From positions 1 through 47,034 of the forward strand of contig CANFBW010000024.1 in assembly GCA_947444925.1 (NCBI GenBank): DNA of 47,034 nt. Direction: 5' to 3'. Every line of letters starts with the position of its first letter. The first letter of the stretch is position 1. Under the pieces are notes generated by a model. The model was not told the origin of the DNA and searched no databases. It was given only the letters and a program-made list of their open reading frames with translations. The translations under genes and the position numbers were made by a program. Positions 36,027-46,600 of this stretch are shown here, in pieces. This DNA comes from Flavobacteriales bacterium (GTDB lineage Bacteria; Bacteroidota; Bacteroidia; Flavobacteriales_C; GCA-002722245).

Positions 36027-36653
36027 ATGACCCTTATGCAAGAAATCGCTAACCAAGGTTTAAACGGGAAATCAGAGTACATGCAATTTGTGGTGCAGTT
36101 TCACCACATGATGCTGAGTAAAAAAATCACTTTGGCCTACGAAGGTGAAGTTACTCAAGAGATTACCAAGGCTTTTACAGCCATGACGGAAAAGAATTTA
36201 GACAAAATCGAAGAGGATGGTAAAATTAAAAAGAAGGTCTACCATGTGATGGTGGAATGTTTGCAAAATATAGCCAAACATGCCGATGATGATTCATCGG
36301 GTTCCTCTGATAAACTGGAAGATGGCTTGTCGAAAACCGGGATATTCGTCATAGGAAGTGACGATAAAGAATATTTCATCACTTCGGGAAATGGAATTTT
36401 GAACGAAAACATCCCCGCATTGAAAGCAATGCTTGACAGTATCAATGCCCTCGATCAGGACGCACTCAAGGAGTTGCACAAAACCAAAATGCGCGAAACA
36501 GCAATATCGAGCAAAGGTGGAGCTGGATTGGGTTTTATTGATATGGTGCGCAAAACAGGAAATCCTTTGGAATACCATTTTGAGCCCATCGATGGTAAAA
36601 GTTCATTTTTTCTTTTAAAATCAAGAATATCTAAAGCCAATTCTGAAAAATAA
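36027..36653 (+). CDS. siaB: SiaB-family protein kinase
   Basis: 208 residues. A GHKL-type ATP-binding fold is suggested by the N-box-like VECLQNIAKHAD and the glycine lid GGAGLGFIDMVRK, matching the SiaB (DUF6272) family. In P. aeruginosa SiaB phosphorylates SiaC, opposing SiaA. The start could be ATG 36027 or ATG 36036; I kept the first. It lies 14 bases after the phosphatase gene and 32 bases before siaC, giving the canonical order phosphatase-kinase-substrate. Confidence 0.9.
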   Translation: MTLMQEIANQGLNGKSEYMQFVVQFHHMMLSKKITLAYEGEVTQEITKAFTAMTEKNLDKIEEDGKIKKKVYHVMVECLQNIAKHADDDSSGSSDKLEDGLSKTGIFVIGSDDKEYFITSGNGILNENIPALKAMLDSINALDQDALKELHKTKMRETAISSKGGAGLGFIDMVRKTGNPLEYHFEPIDGKSSFFLLKSRISKANSEK

Positions 36654-36685
36654 AAACATATCTTTAACCTCTAAATACAAGACAT

Positions 36686-37060
36686 ATGAGCGCATTAATA
36701 ATAGAAATGAAGGAAGATACTCCTGCGATTCACTTAGACGCAGCGGCAGGGAAGTTTGAGTTCTCGGGAAAATCATTGCCAGAAGACGTAAGTAGTTTTT
36801 ATGCCAGTACTTTTGGCTGGATTAAAGATTATGCGGCGGCACCAAATCCTACTTCTGTTTTTGTTTTTAAAATGACCTATTTCAATACGGCGTCTTCAAA
36901 AATAATTTTAGACATATTGATGCGATTGGAAGAAATGAAAAATGAGGGCAAAGATGTTTCAGTAGAATGGCATTTTGGCGAAGACGATGAAGATATGAAA
37001 GAGGCGGGTGAAGAATACTCGGAGATTGTAGAAGTTCCGTTTAAATTTGTTGAATACTAA
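36686..37060 (+). CDS. siaC: SiaC-family regulatory phosphoprotein
   Basis: 124 residues of the SiaC (DUF1987) family: a small partner-switch protein with the signature TYFNTASSK, whose Thr68 coincides with the phosphorylated Thr68 of P. aeruginosa SiaC. Unphosphorylated SiaC activates the diguanylate cyclase SiaD there. No SiaD-like gene is nearby, so the partner in this organism is unknown. It is the last gene of the operon; a terminator follows 23 bases later. Confidence 0.93.
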   Translation: MSALIIEMKEDTPAIHLDAAAGKFEFSGKSLPEDVSSFYASTFGWIKDYAAAPNPTSVFVFKMTYFNTASSKIILDILMRLEEMKNEGKDVSVEWHFGEDDEDMKEAGEEYSEIVEVPFKFVEY

Positions 37061-37083
37061 TAGTTAAATTGATATAGTGAATG

Positions 37084-37120
37084 CACCATAAAGCTAACCT
37101 TAGGGTTGGCTTTGGTGTTT
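37084..37120 (+). terminator. Intrinsic terminator of the Sia-type operon
   Basis: Stem caccataaagctaacc / ggttggctttggtg (14 pairs, a two-base bulge and one T-G) with loop ttag, followed by a short T run. Confidence 0.65.
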
Positions 37121-37158
37121 AACATATGTAAGGTTTTTTATATTTAGAAATTGTATTG

Positions 37159-40100
37159 ATGCGCTTGAAAGGCTTGTTGACGATACTGCTGATCATCCTC
37201 GGTTTTACTGTAAAACTGATGGCTCAATGTACGCCTGCTATCACCACCAATCCTGCATTAGCGCAAGGTTGTGAAATTTTCACCATTCAGTTTTTTGATG
37301 TTTCAGTGTGCACCGAGCAACAACGTTTGTGGCTTTTTGGCGATGGAACGAATTCTTCAGTGCAAAATCCATCGCACACTTTCAATGCTGGACTAAATGG
37401 TGATACGACCTACTCTGTTGAATTGCGTGTGCAAGACGTTGGTTTGTCATGGCATTCGAAATTTATTTCGGTGAAAGTTTTTGCCAAACCAAAAGCGACT
37501 ATCGTGAAGAGTGCCGCTGTTGCATGTGCCATTAACGATTCTATTTTATTTACGAATACAGCGCCAATGCCTTTGGGTTCTAGCGCGTCGTGGGATTTTG
37601 GCGATGGATCGTCGTTGTCGACTAAAAATAGTGTTTACCATAAATTCAATACGCCAGCCACCTACACGGTGACATTGACGGTGACCAATGTGAACAATTG
37701 CAGTAAAACAGCTACGAGCAGCGTAACGATCAACGAAATTCCAAATCCTAATTTTTCTTTGAGCGAAGTAGTGGTTTGTAATCCTAGAATGGTGACTTTT
37801 ACCAATACAACAGTAGTGGGAACTTTCCCGATTTCAGCGTGGTCTTGGGATTTTGGTGGTTTAGGATCGTCAACAGTCAAGCAGCCTTTGGACTTCAATT
37901 TTTTAAATGCTGGTACTTATCCCATAAGCTTGACAGCCACTAATACAGCTGGTTGCACGAATACTACGAAAAACAACGTTTTTGTAAATCCGACACCAAC
38001 AGCCACCTTTACAGTGCCTTCAAAGGTGTGTATGCTGGATACAGCAACCGTTTTGTACACTGGAACTGGAGATCCCGCTGCGACTTATACCTGGGGATTT
38101 GCTAGTCCACTCGTAAACAATGGATCAGGACAAGGTCCCATCGATTTGGCTTGGAATACGAGTGGGACCAAAACTATTTCGTTAACAGTGAAGCAAGCGA
38201 ATTGTACGGCCTCGTCAAGCAAAAGCATTTATGTTGCTCCGCTGCCAGAGGTAAGTTTGACGTCGAATGATGTCAATGATTCTATTTGCGAGGAGCAAAC
38301 CATTTTATTTACCGCCTTGCCCGATTCCTTTGTTACCTATCAGTTTTACAATTTGGGTATTTTGCAACAAAGTACTTTTTCGAATTCTTATTCGGTAAGT
38401 ACTTTGAGTTCGCCTAATATAGTGGTGGTTACCGCAACAGATACGAGTGGTTGCGCTTCTTCGTCAAGTAACGCTAAAAGTGTTACCGTTTTACAAAAAC
38501 CAACAACCGTTCTCACAGCAAGTACAGACAGTATTTGCGAGGGAGGTAGCATTTCTTTTTCTGCAGACGGCGGCTTTGATTCTTATATTTTTTACGATGG
38601 TTTCTTACCACTACAAAGTGGCGTTTCGCCTAATTTTACTTCAAATTTATTAGAACAAGGAGTTGTGATTAAAGCAGCTGCCGTGGATCACGGATGTTTG
38701 GGCGCATTGAGCAACGAAATTGCTCCGCAGGTGATTGCGCCATTGGAAAAACCGGTTGTCAATTGCGGAAAGTCTACTATTGGTATGGTGACTTTTTTGT
38801 GGGACGACGATGTGGCGGCTTCTTCTTACCAGATAAGTATCAACGGCGGCGCCTTTGCACCATCAGCTATTCGCGGAAAAGAAATTAGAACGGGGTTGAC
38901 TCCGGGCGATATCGTAACCGCAAATGTAATCAGCGTAGGTACGGCACCCTGCGGAAACAGTATTGTGTCGGATACAATGACTTGCATCGCGCAGCCATGC
39001 GACAGTATCACTTTTGATAAATCCATTTATACAAACTTTTGTGCACAAGAAAATGCGGTTTTGTCTATTAAAAGCATTGTATCGCCTAGTGCTCAGTATG
39101 GTATTTCTTGGGACAAAGGGCCTTTTTCCAAAGTCAATACTTTTGCTTTTACGGCAACAACAGCGCGCAAAGTTGTTGTTCAGGTGATTGACTCTACACA
39201 ACTGGCTTGTCCCGTGACACAAAAGGTTTTTAATATCACTGTTCATGAATTGCCTGTTATCGACTTAACCGCTCGTTCTCCCAAAGAATGTCAGTTTGAT
39301 TATGCTGAATTTAGTGCAACACAGGCGGGCTACAATAATTATAAATTTTACGTCAACGATACTTTAAAGCAAGATTCAGCCTACCACAAAATGGCTATAG
39401 CCACTATGCATCCAGGGTTGAATAGGGTATCGGTGTTGGTAAATGATGCTGGTTGTTTGTCTGAGGATTCATTGACAATCGACATTATTCCAAAGCCTTT
39501 GCCTGCCTTTACTGTTTCAAGTGACAGTGTTTGCAAAGGCGAAGAGATGTCCTACAAGGTGTTGGGTAATTTCGACTATTACAAATTCAACAGAACGGGT
39601 ACTTCGCGCGTTTTGCTTGATTCAACCTTAAATGTGTATACATCGGCTGTCGAAAATAAAATCACCATTGTTGGTACCGACGAAAATGGTTGCCATTCAT
39701 ACGCTGCCGATATCAAGGTGGTGCAGAAATCCCTGCCGCTGGCTGTTTTTTATTCTATTCCTTCAGTAGATTCTCTCTGCGCTGGTGATTCTATTACCTT
39801 GGCATATACCAAATCGGGCTATGATAATTATGAGTTTTGGGACAATTACTATCTTAAAAGTAGTGGGTCTTCTTTCTTTTACAAAGTAGGTGATTTGCAA
39901 AATAACCACGCGTATTATGGTAGAACCCAGAACGATGGTTGCTTCAGCAAAATCTCTGATACTTTGTATTTTAAAGTGCGTGAAAAATTAAAACAACCCG
40001 TTGCCAATTGTGGTTTAACAGGGAACGGACAAATGCAGTTCACCTGGGATCCAATTGATAGAAATCAGGGCTATACGATAAGCGTCAATGGCGGTGGATA

Positions 40101-42738
40101 TTTTACGCCCTCAACAGGAAACAATGGATTGGCACATATCGTGACGGGTTTGGCACCCTTGGATACGGTGTGTTTGAAGGTCATCGCCAAGGGTGCGCAG
40201 CCCTGCGGTAATAGTATTGCTTCTGTTGCTGCTTGCTGTATTATGCCTTGTTCGCCGGTCACCTTCGACCAAAATTTTACCTATAAGGAAGTTTGTGCGG
40301 GGCAATCGGTGACGGTGCAAGTAAATAATATTCACAGTCCGTCCGGAAAATATTTAATGGCATGGAACAATGACGCGCCGCTCAAAATTTTTAGTAGAAA
40401 GTTCACCCCCACCAAAGATACTGTGGTGACGATTGCCATTTGGGACACCAAGCAAGTGGAGTGTACACCCACCATTAAATACTTTACCGTCAAAGTGCAT
40501 GCACTTCCTGTGGTGACGATTGCCGGTGACACTACCTTTTGTTCCAATGAACAAATTGTGTTGAAGGCTTCGCCTGATTATTACGACAACTATCAGTTTT
40601 ACGACCGTTACTTGCCGATTGCCAGTGGTTTGAATCCAACACAAATTGACCAGAATATTCAAAATGGACATTTTTATACTGTGGTGGCAACCTATAGAGG
40701 TTGCAAGGATACGAGCGAACGACATTTTATACATGTAAGTCCTAAGTTGCAGATTCCGGATATATACTGCGGAACCACGAGTACCAGCACTGTGGAGATT
40801 TTATGGGATGCGGTTCCCACTGCTATTGGTTATGAAATTAGTGTCAATGGTTTTCCTTACCAAACACCTAGCGCTGGAATCGCAGGTTTACAGCATCTGC
40901 GCACAGGAATGACTGCTGGAGACTCTTTGGTAGTAATGGTGCGCGCTGCTGGAGCAACGCCTTGTTTGACCAGTGAAGACTCTAAAAAAATAACCTGCTA
41001 TGCTAAAAATTGTGCACCCGTTAACTTCTCAAAAGGCAACGACCTTAATATTTGCGCGGGCGATTTGGTGACCGTTGCTGTTGGTGCTATACAAACGCCA
41101 AGTGCCAACTATGGTATTTCTTGGGACGGTGGATTGACTTATTCCAAAACAACTTCTTTCTCCAAAAAAGTATACAGTGACTCAATGATTGCCATAACGA
41201 TTATTGATTCTGTTCAGTTGGGTTGTCCGCTGAATACAAAAGATATTTTGGTGAATGTGCAAGAAATTCCGGCGTTGAAACTAATCAGCAACACAGGCAA
41301 CGATTCTATTTGTCAAGGTGAATTGTTGCAAATTCAGTCCGATGTCATTGGATATGATGGATACAAATTTTTCATAGACAATGTGTTGGTGCAAGACTCA
41401 CTTTTCTACATTTATTCCAGTTCTTCACTCGCTGTGGGCAACCATAAAATAAAGGTCAACAGTGCCTACAATGCCTGCTACTTTTTGTCAGACAGCACCA
41501 CTTTTAATGTGGTTTCTTTTCCACAATTGGTGTTGTCGAGTTCTGATGCAAACGATTCAATTTGTGCTGGCAATACTGTTGTTTTTAAAGCCAATGCAGG
41601 ATTTGAAAACTATTCTTTTTATCAAAATGGTGCCTTGCAGCAAAGTAGTGCTGACTCTGTTTTTTCTGTGTCGACCTTGGTCAATGGAGAGGAAGTGTAC
41701 TGTATTGGTAACAATCGGTTTTTGTGCTCGCGCTACTCTGATACCATTGCAACCGCAGTGACATCATTGACCATTTTTTCTTTGTCGAGTTCTGATTTGA
41801 ACAATATTGTTTGCGCCAATGATACTGTTGTGTTTACCGTGAGTCCGAGTCCCGACTACTTTTTTGTATACAATAAAAGTGATAGTTTGAAAAGGTTGAT
41901 CGGATCGACATTTCAAATTGATACTTTGGAAACCAGCGATTTGATCTCGGTAAAAGCAAGTATGGACGGATGTGTCACCACCTCTAATGCCATTCAAACT
42001 TCCGTGCAATTTACGCCAACAGCGAGCATCAGTAAAGACACAGCTTCTATTTGTGTGGGGCAACAAGTGCAGCTGACAGCAACAGGCGGGGCATCGTATT
42101 TGTGGAGCAATGGCGATTTAGATTCGGCAGCAGTTTTCTCACCCAGTCAAAGCACTTACGCTTGGGTAAAAACAAAAGTGAACAATTGTACCAGTCGCGG
42201 AGATTCAATTCACATCTACGTTGATGCCTTAAAACCTAACGCCGATGCGGGGGCAAATGAATTGATATGCCGCTATGACAGCGTACAACTTTTTGCATCG
42301 GGAGGACTAGTGTTTCATTGGTTGAACGGCGATAGCATTAGCAACAAAAACATTTCTGATCCATTTGTGCACCCGGTGGTCACAAGCACTTATACTGTGG
42401 AAGTAGGAAATGTCATTTGTCGCGATACGGCAAAAGTTACTGTGGAGGTAGACAAGTGTTTGAAAGACCTGGAGAAAAAAATAGTTGAAATATTTACGCC
42501 CAACAAAGATGGTAAACATGATTTCTTTGTTGTTCCTGATATTGATTATTTCACAAAAAATAAGTTGACGGTGTACAACCGCTGGTCAAATGAAGTGTAC
42601 AGTGCGTCGCCATACAACAACGAGTGGGAAGGCACCAACCAACAAGGTGCGAATTTGCCAGACGGTACTTATTTCATTGTTTTGGATTTGGGCAATGGTA
42701 AAGCACCATATACGGGATTTGTAATGATACAACGATAG
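37159..42738 (+). CDS. Giant secreted PKD/repeat protein with CHU_C type IX sorting domain
   Basis: 1859 residues. A signal peptide (about 1-22) is followed by PKD-like domains (WLFGDGT, ASWDFGDGS, WSWDFGG). Next are about ten Ig-like units of roughly 80 residues, each with an xSICxG-type cysteine and a YxFY/YKFF core, with three longer super-repeats inserted at 38755, 40000 and 40762. It ends with the gliding-motility C-terminal domain (EIFTPNKDGKHDFF, LTVYNRWSNEVY, WEGTNQQGANLPDGTYF) that directs type IX secretion and surface attachment. Cysteine-rich Ig-like arrays suggest a surface adhesin. I chose ATG 37159 over TTG 37156. The next gene overlaps its stop by one base and encodes a PorP/SprF protein, the usual partner of such adhesins. 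Confidence 0.93.
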   Translation: MRLKGLLTILLIILGFTVKLMAQCTPAITTNPALAQGCEIFTIQFFDVSVCTEQQRLWLFGDGTNSSVQNPSHTFNAGLNGDTTYSVELRVQDVGLSWHSKFISVKVFAKPKATIVKSAAVACAINDSILFTNTAPMPLGSSASWDFGDGSSLSTKNSVYHKFNTPATYTVTLTVTNVNNCSKTATSSVTINEIPNPNFSLSEVVVCNPRMVTFTNTTVVGTFPISAWSWDFGGLGSSTVKQPLDFNFLNAGTYPISLTATNTAGCTNTTKNNVFVNPTPTATFTVPSKVCMLDTATVLYTGTGDPAATYTWGFASPLVNNGSGQGPIDLAWNTSGTKTISLTVKQANCTASSSKSIYVAPLPEVSLTSNDVNDSICEEQTILFTALPDSFVTYQFYNLGILQQSTFSNSYSVSTLSSPNIVVVTATDTSGCASSSSNAKSVTVLQKPTTVLTASTDSICEGGSISFSADGGFDSYIFYDGFLPLQSGVSPNFTSNLLEQGVVIKAAAVDHGCLGALSNEIAPQVIAPLEKPVVNCGKSTIGMVTFLWDDDVAASSYQISINGGAFAPSAIRGKEIRTGLTPGDIVTANVISVGTAPCGNSIVSDTMTCIAQPCDSITFDKSIYTNFCAQENAVLSIKSIVSPSAQYGISWDKGPFSKVNTFAFTATTARKVVVQVIDSTQLACPVTQKVFNITVHELPVIDLTARSPKECQFDYAEFSATQAGYNNYKFYVNDTLKQDSAYHKMAIATMHPGLNRVSVLVNDAGCLSEDSLTIDIIPKPLPAFTVSSDSVCKGEEMSYKVLGNFDYYKFNRTGTSRVLLDSTLNVYTSAVENKITIVGTDENGCHSYAADIKVVQKSLPLAVFYSIPSVDSLCAGDSITLAYTKSGYDNYEFWDNYYLKSSGSSFFYKVGDLQNNHAYYGRTQNDGCFSKISDTLYFKVREKLKQPVANCGLTGNGQMQFTWDPIDRNQGYTISVNGGGYFTPSTGNNGLAHIVTGLAPLDTVCLKVIAKGAQPCGNSIASVAACCIMPCSPVTFDQNFTYKEVCAGQSVTVQVNNIHSPSGKYLMAWNNDAPLKIFSRKFTPTKDTVVTIAIWDTKQVECTPTIKYFTVKVHALPVVTIAGDTTFCSNEQIVLKASPDYYDNYQFYDRYLPIASGLNPTQIDQNIQNGHFYTVVATYRGCKDTSERHFIHVSPKLQIPDIYCGTTSTSTVEILWDAVPTAIGYEISVNGFPYQTPSAGIAGLQHLRTGMTAGDSLVVMVRAAGATPCLTSEDSKKITCYAKNCAPVNFSKGNDLNICAGDLVTVAVGAIQTPSANYGISWDGGLTYSKTTSFSKKVYSDSMIAITIIDSVQLGCPLNTKDILVNVQEIPALKLISNTGNDSICQGELLQIQSDVIGYDGYKFFIDNVLVQDSLFYIYSSSSLAVGNHKIKVNSAYNACYFLSDSTTFNVVSFPQLVLSSSDANDSICAGNTVVFKANAGFENYSFYQNGALQQSSADSVFSVSTLVNGEEVYCIGNNRFLCSRYSDTIATAVTSLTIFSLSSSDLNNIVCANDTVVFTVSPSPDYFFVYNKSDSLKRLIGSTFQIDTLETSDLISVKASMDGCVTTSNAIQTSVQFTPTASISKDTASICVGQQVQLTATGGASYLWSNGDLDSAAVFSPSQSTYAWVKTKVNNCTSRGDSIHIYVDALKPNADAGANELICRYDSVQLFASGGLVFHWLNGDSISNKNISDPFVHPVVTSTYTVEVGNVICRDTAKVTVEVDKCLKDLEKKIVEIFTPNKDGKHDFFVVPDIDYFTKNKLTVYNRWSNEVYSASPYNNEWEGTNQQGANLPDGTYFIVLDLGNGKAPYTGFVMIQR
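38755..39270 (+). repeat. Adhesin super-repeat 1
   Basis: About 170 residues starting VNCGKSTIG, with SYQISINGGAF, APCGNSIVS, an NFCAQENAVLSIKSI block and VHELPVIDL. Homologous to units 2 and 3. The first half looks like a fibronectin type III-type beta domain. Confidence 0.75.
40000..40530 (+). repeat. Adhesin super-repeat 2
   Basis: About 175 residues: VANCGLTGNGQMQF, GYTISVNGGGYF, QPCGNSIAS, KEVCAGQSVTVQVNNI and VKVHALPVVTI, aligning with units 1 and 3. Confidence 0.75.
40762..41290 (+). repeat. Adhesin super-repeat 3
   Basis: About 175 residues: YCGTTSTSTVEILW, GYEISVNGFPY, LNICAGDLVTVAVGAI, YGISWDGG and VNVQEIPALKL. The NYGISWD block recurs from unit 1 (QYGISWDK). Confidence 0.75.
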
Positions 42739-43670
42739 TGAGCAAAAAGTTTTTACATACCGTCTTTTTTGTTTTGGTGCTCGGCAGCGCAGCAGCGCAG
42801 CAGTTGCCCTTATTTAGTCAATACAGTTTCAATCGTTTTGGATTCAATCCGGCTTACGCTGGCAATAAAAATAGAGTAGAGGCCATCGTCACGCACCGCA
42901 ACCACATGCTAAACTTTCCGGGAGCGCCCACCACGCAGCAATTTACGGTGTCGGCACCTTGGCAGGCCAAGTACATGGGATTTGGACTCCGCGTACTGAA
43001 CGATAAAATAGGCGTGACCAACCACGTGTCGGTGAATGCAGCGGCCAACTATTTTATAGGTTTTGGTGAAGGAAAATTGGCGATGGGTTTAGAATTTGGA
43101 ATGGATCAATACAGTGTAAATTGGGATCAGTTGGAAGGCCACGACGCCACCGATCCTTCGCAGCCTGCTGGCGCTAATTCTATTATTGTGCCGAATGCGG
43201 CATTTGGTTTATTTTACACCACTGACAATTGGTACGCAGGCTATTCTATTCAAAACATGGTGGGCTCGCGGTTGAGTTTTCAAGGGGCGGCCAACAGCAC
43301 AACATCGAGTCAATACATGCACCATTATATCAATGCAGGTGGCGTGAAGCAGTTGAACGACAACGTTCAGTTGGAGCCTTTTTTACTCATCAAAGCCGTA
43401 TATGCTGCGCCTTGGCAAATGGATTTAGGAACTTATTTCGTATATAAAAATGCATACGGTGCAGGAATTACATACCGCAGTGGTGATGCCATTGTATTTA
43501 GCGCAAAGCTTGAATTTTTGGAACAAATATATGTTGGCTATTCTTATGAAATGCGCATCAATAGTTTGAGTGCATACGCCAGTACTTCTCACGAAATTAT
43601 GTTGGGTTACTATTACAAATTATTGGAGCCCGCCAGAAAAAAAATCATTCATCCGCGATATTATTTTTAG
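42738..43670 (+). CDS. PorP/SprF family type IX secretion outer-membrane protein
   Basis: 310 residues with a GTG start (42738) overlapping the adhesin stop by one base. Signal peptide (FFVLVLGSAAA), then the family opening QQLPLFSQYSFNRFGFNPAYAGN, beta-barrel strands with many aromatic and Gly residues (KLAMGLEFGMDQY, YAGYSIQNMVG, VYAAPWQMDLG), and a C-terminal IMLGYYYKLLEP. In Flavobacterium, SprF is needed for secretion of the adhesin SprB, whose gene is also adjacent. This gene is probably the dedicated partner of the giant protein upstream. Confidence 0.93.
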   Translation: MSKKFLHTVFFVLVLGSAAAQQLPLFSQYSFNRFGFNPAYAGNKNRVEAIVTHRNHMLNFPGAPTTQQFTVSAPWQAKYMGFGLRVLNDKIGVTNHVSVNAAANYFIGFGEGKLAMGLEFGMDQYSVNWDQLEGHDATDPSQPAGANSIIVPNAAFGLFYTTDNWYAGYSIQNMVGSRLSFQGAANSTTSSQYMHHYINAGGVKQLNDNVQLEPFLLIKAVYAAPWQMDLGTYFVYKNAYGAGITYRSGDAIVFSAKLEFLEQIYVGYSYEMRINSLSAYASTSHEIMLGYYYKLLEPARKKIIHPRYYF

Positions 43671-46600
43671 TGAAAAACAAAAACCACATATTCCTTTTAT
43701 TGTGCTTTGCTCTTTTTGCGCTTCCTCAAATTGTACTCGCACAAAGAAATTTGTTGAAAGGAAATCAGTTGTTTGATTTGAATCAATATGACAAGGCGAT
43801 TCCGTACTTTATTAAGGAAGCGAACAGTGATATTATGGAGGTGCGTAAAGAAGCTACGCTTAAACTCGCCGACTCTTACCGCTTGCTTGGGGACTTTGAA
43901 AATGCTGAGAAAATTTACAAAAAGTACATTGGCAAAGGAGGAGGAAAAGATGCCGTGCTGCAGTATGGCTTGGCCTTGAAAGCAGCGGCAAAGTACATGG
44001 AGGCCAAACGTGAATTTTTGAGCTACAGTAAGCTGGCGCCCGAAGATCCGCGTGGATTGATGCTTGCACGTTCATGTGATTTTGCCCAACGCATGCTCGA
44101 TGCTGAGCCTGAATATGAAGTGCGCGAACTCAAAACATTCAATACTGTAAATGTTGATATATCGCCGGTGTTTTATAAAAACGGACTCATTTTTTCTTCG
44201 CAGAGAGAGGGTGGTAAAAAACCTTTTTTGAATTTTGAAGGGGGCACCACTGAAGTCCTCCTTGATATTTATTATGTTGATTTTGACGGTACAGCGCAAT
44301 CACTTGCCAATAAACTATATTTTTTTCCGGGACTCAATACCAACGATCACGAGGGACCTGCCTGCTTTTCTGCTGATGGAAAGGAAGTCTATTTTACTAA
44401 GACAGTAGAAGGTGACCGTTTGAAAAAAAGTGACAAAGTAGTCACCAATACCTTACAGGTTTTTTACGCACAAGTGATGGGTGACTCTATTTGGTCACAT
44501 CCAATTTCGGCATTTCCTTTTAATGGCATTGAATATTCATTGATGCATCCATCGTTGACGAAGGACAAAAAACGAATTTTCTTTTCTTCGAATATGCCTG
44601 GCGGATTTGGCGGTACTGACATTTATGTTTGTTACAAATTGAAAGGCGGAACGTGGAGTAATCCCTTCAACTTGGGGCCGGAAGTAAATTCTACAGAAAA
44701 TGAATTGTATCCTTTTTACGACAACGATGGACATCTTTTTTTCTCCAGCAATGGGCATCCTGGAATGGGGAAACTCGATATTTTTAAATCTACTTTCGAT
44801 TCCTTGTACGGTTGGTCGCACGTTGAAAATTTAAAGGTGCCTGTAAATTCGATTGGTGACGACATTTGTTATGTTGAAAGTGAAAATTCAGGCAGGGGTA
44901 TGTTGGTTTCTGATCGAATCAATGGAACGGGAAGCGATGATATTTACACCTTTGTAAAGAAGCAACCGATTTTGGTGGAGTTGGAAAACGACGTGCTCAA
45001 GATCAAAAATTACAATGCCTACGATGCCTTGAAATATTCGGTAAAGGTAGAGGGGGAGAAGGCATCGCAGCAGCTTGCCGAAGAAGATGGATATTTTGTT
45101 TTTAAACCAGAACTCGACAAAAGTTATGTGCTCACCGCTCGAAAAGAAGGTTTCTTAAACAATCAAGTAACTTTTTCACTCAAGCGCAACGAAGATGGCA
45201 GTAGGGAGCTGAAGATGCTGCCAAAGTTGGCCGATGTTGAAGTGAAGGGGTTTTTGGGAACCATTAAAAATAACAAAAGTGTTGCGGATACGCTGGTGGC
45301 TGATAGTACTATCAAGGTGACCACGCTAAGTCAATCGCTTTCTAAAATTAAAGACAAAGTAAAAGTGCAGCAAACGGGTTACAGCGATTATCCTTTTGCA
45401 GCATTGATGAAAGGTACTAAAAAGGCAGGCGAAGAAAGAGCTGCTTTTGAAGGTATACCTGCCAAATTGTTTGTTGAAGATGATTTTGTAGAACAATTGC
45501 GCACCGATGATAAAGGTGAATTTTATTTTACGATGACATCGGGACAAAAAAATGTAATTCTGATTGATCCCGTTCCTGATGGGTACCAGCCGGTAGAGAA
45601 GAAGGAAGAAGTGGCTGTAGAAAAAGTAATAGAGGCCTTGCCCGATACCATCACTGCGCCCGTTGAAAAAGAAATTGCAGCCGAGGTCTTGCCTAAAGCA
45701 GCAGTTGATAGCGTCGTTAAAGGTCTTGAAAAAGTAGAAGTGCCAAAGGAAGATCTTGCAAAAACAAAAGAGGAAGATGCTGTTAAAACAACAACTCCCG
45801 CAGTTGGTAACGAGAAAATTAGCGCTCCTTTTGTGAATGAACTGGGTTGGAGAAAAGTGGGTGATAAAATTGAAGCAAATATTTTGGCTATCGCGAATGG
45901 GAAAATTTTAAAAAACACCTCATTTGTATTAAAAATAGATGGTGCTGTGAAAGGCGCGTTGCAGTCGGATGCTGCGGGTATGCTTTCGTTGTTGGGTTTG
46001 GAGCAAGAAGGAATCTATACCTTGTCGCCCGTTGGAGATTCTGCAATAGAAGCCATTGCATTCAACCCTTTGCTTGAGTTGAAAAAACAAAGTACGCAAT
46101 TGCAGCTTAAGGCACCTGCAACTGTTGCTGCTAAGGTGCTGCGCGATGCAAGTATTGTTTACGATGAAATTAAAATCAAAGAACTATTTTTAAAAATACC
46201 TGAAGGTCCTGTTGGTACTGAAAAGGTAATTGGACAAGTGTTGTTCAATGGCAAGTCGAGTGCCAATACCGATGTTGAAATTGTGGTGGATGGCAAAGTG
46301 AAAGCCTTGGCGCAAACGGATAAAGACGGTATTTTTGTTGCCTACTTAAATCCAAAGAAAAACAATGCATTAAGCACTATCGTCAATGATTTGAGTTACG
46401 ATAGCAAGCTAATCGAAAAAGATTTCGTGAAGCGAAAAAATTATTTTGAACTGGTGGTGAACATCGGCGACAAAATTGTTACTGCAAAAGTGGCCGGGCT
46501 GCAAGTGAACGACGCATTTTTAGCGGGTCCTCTTGTTATAATGAAGGGGCAAAAAAGAGTGGCGCCAAATACTAGGGTGCGTTTTATTCCAAAGAATGGA

